A DNA stretch of 13,457 bases from contig JADGQE010000051.1 in assembly GCA_017882055.1 (NCBI GenBank), positions 1-13,457 on the forward strand, given 5' to 3'. The first letter of the stretch is position 1; every line of letters starts with the position of its first letter. The DNA is from Thermoflexales bacterium (GTDB lineage: Bacteria > Chloroflexota > Anaerolineae > Fen-1058). Below the pieces are notes generated by a model. That model worked only from the letters and a program-made list of their open reading frames with translations, did not search any database and was not told the DNA's origin. This document shows, piece by piece, positions 12,950-13,457 of this stretch. A program made the translations under genes and the position numbers.

Positions 12950-12995
12950 GAGGGCCTGATCGTTCAGCCTGAGGCATACGGTCAAAATCGATGGC

Positions 12996-13076
12996 TCGCT
13001 GGCTGTAACTACTTAGCCCGCATCCTTCGACTGCGCGGCGCTCCGCTCAGGAGGCTGAATAGTTATCGCTGGCTGT
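12996..13076. mobile_element. Small MITE-like palindromic insertion flanked by 11-bp direct repeats
   Basis: TCGCTGGCTGT occurs exactly at 12996-13006 and 13066-13076. The 59-60 bp between them begin TAACTACTTAGCC (from 13006) and end GGCTGAATAGTTA (13053-13065), which match as inverted repeats at 11 of 13 positions. The core TCCTTCGACT...CGCTCAGGA (about 13023-13052) belongs to the CCTTCGAC-n-GCTCAGG kind of repeat I recall as dispersed in many bacterial genomes. Direct repeats plus terminal inverted repeats suggest insertion with target duplication. It sits between the Nudix promoter and its start codon. Confidence 0.65.
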
Positions 13077-13092
13077 TGAATGAGGTGATGGC

Positions 13093-13457
13093 ATGAATGT
13101 GCCGCGTGTCGGTGTGGGGGCGATGATCGTGCGTGACGGGCAGGTGTTGATGGCGCGCCGTAACAGCGGTCAGCGACCAGGCTGGTATGGCTGGGTCGGT
13201 GGCAAACTGGAATTCGGCGAGACGCTGCAAGACTGCGCGCGGCGCGAGGCTCGCGAAGAAGCCGGCCTCGAACTTACGAACCTGCGGCTGTTGTGCCTGT
13301 CGTCGTTTATCGTCGAAGATCAACACTGGCTCGATGTGGAATTTCTGGCCGATATTGAATCCGGCGAACCGCGGGATGCCGCGCCCGATGAACTGGCCGG
13401 CTGGACGTGGTATCCGCTCGACGATCTGCCCGGCCCGATCTTTGAACCGGCGGCAGC
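13093..13457 (+). CDS. Nudix hydrolase, 3' end cut off by window
   Basis: Pyrophosphohydrolase of the Nudix superfamily, acting on a nucleoside diphosphate linked to some other group; the exact substrate cannot be told. The frame from ATG at 13093 is open to the window end (121 codons). The Nudix box GX5EX7REUXEEXGU is complete, starting at GKLEFGE and running through REAREEAGL (about residues 38-60), so the metal-binding glutamates are present. The N-terminus MNVPRVGVGAMIVRDGQVLMARRNSG and the later LDVEFLADIESGEP and LAGWTWYPLDDLP are usual for MutT/ADP-ribose-type members. GAGGTG at 13082-13087 serves as ribosome site. It is divergent from ilvE. Family sure; substrate unknown. Confidence 0.93.
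   Translation, partial: MNVPRVGVGAMIVRDGQVLMARRNSGQRPGWYGWVGGKLEFGETLQDCARREAREEAGLELTNLRLLCLSSFIVEDQHWLDVEFLADIESGEPRDAAPDELAGWTWYPLDDLPGPIFEPAA

Overview
The window is chromosomal DNA of a moderately GC-rich bacterium. It holds no rRNA, tRNA, CRISPR array, phage gene or transposase gene. My best guess for the lineage is Chloroflexota (Anaerolineae or a relative). This rests on the look of the small 71-aa protein, the PH/DUF1648-like membrane protein, the C-terminal tail of IlvE, and intergenic DNA full of short palindromes and degenerate simple repeats. No marker gene settles it.

Layout. Bases 2-2038 (+) are the 3' part of a P-type Ca2+-transporting ATPase, closed by a 17-bp hairpin shared with the convergent operon. 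Bases 2101-4971 (-) are a run of four genes that all encode integral membrane proteins: a 44-aa two-helix protein, a DUF4173-like protein, a 116-aa protein and a 248-aa protein. Divergent from this run, at 5196-8332 (+), is a two-component pair: a response regulator with its own strong promoter and tandem 11-bp repeats, then a multi-pass membrane histidine kinase. Bases 8673-10340 (+) encode an ABC1/UbiB-type atypical kinase. Convergent to it on the minus strand lie a 71-aa conserved-looking protein, a PH-domain membrane protein and the branched-chain aminotransferase IlvE. A Nudix hydrolase (13093 to the window end, +) is divergent from ilvE, with two strong sigma70-type promoters back to back.

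The spaces between genes are unusually busy. There are two MITE-like insertions with terminal inverted repeats and flanking direct repeats (about 10655-10770 and 12996-13076). Two palindromes sit directly against translation starts in the membrane-protein operon. There are several hairpins, and degenerate tandem repeats that run into gene ends. GATC is also strongly over-represented.

How the genes may work together. The kinase and regulator very likely form one signalling pathway. The divergent membrane-protein operon is a natural candidate target, but this is inference from position only. The Ca2+ pump, ABC1 kinase, IlvE and Nudix genes look like ordinary housekeeping neighbours. Nothing here is a proven new system. 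The best candidates for something undescribed are the four-protein membrane operon beside the two-component pair, and the family of small palindromic insertions.
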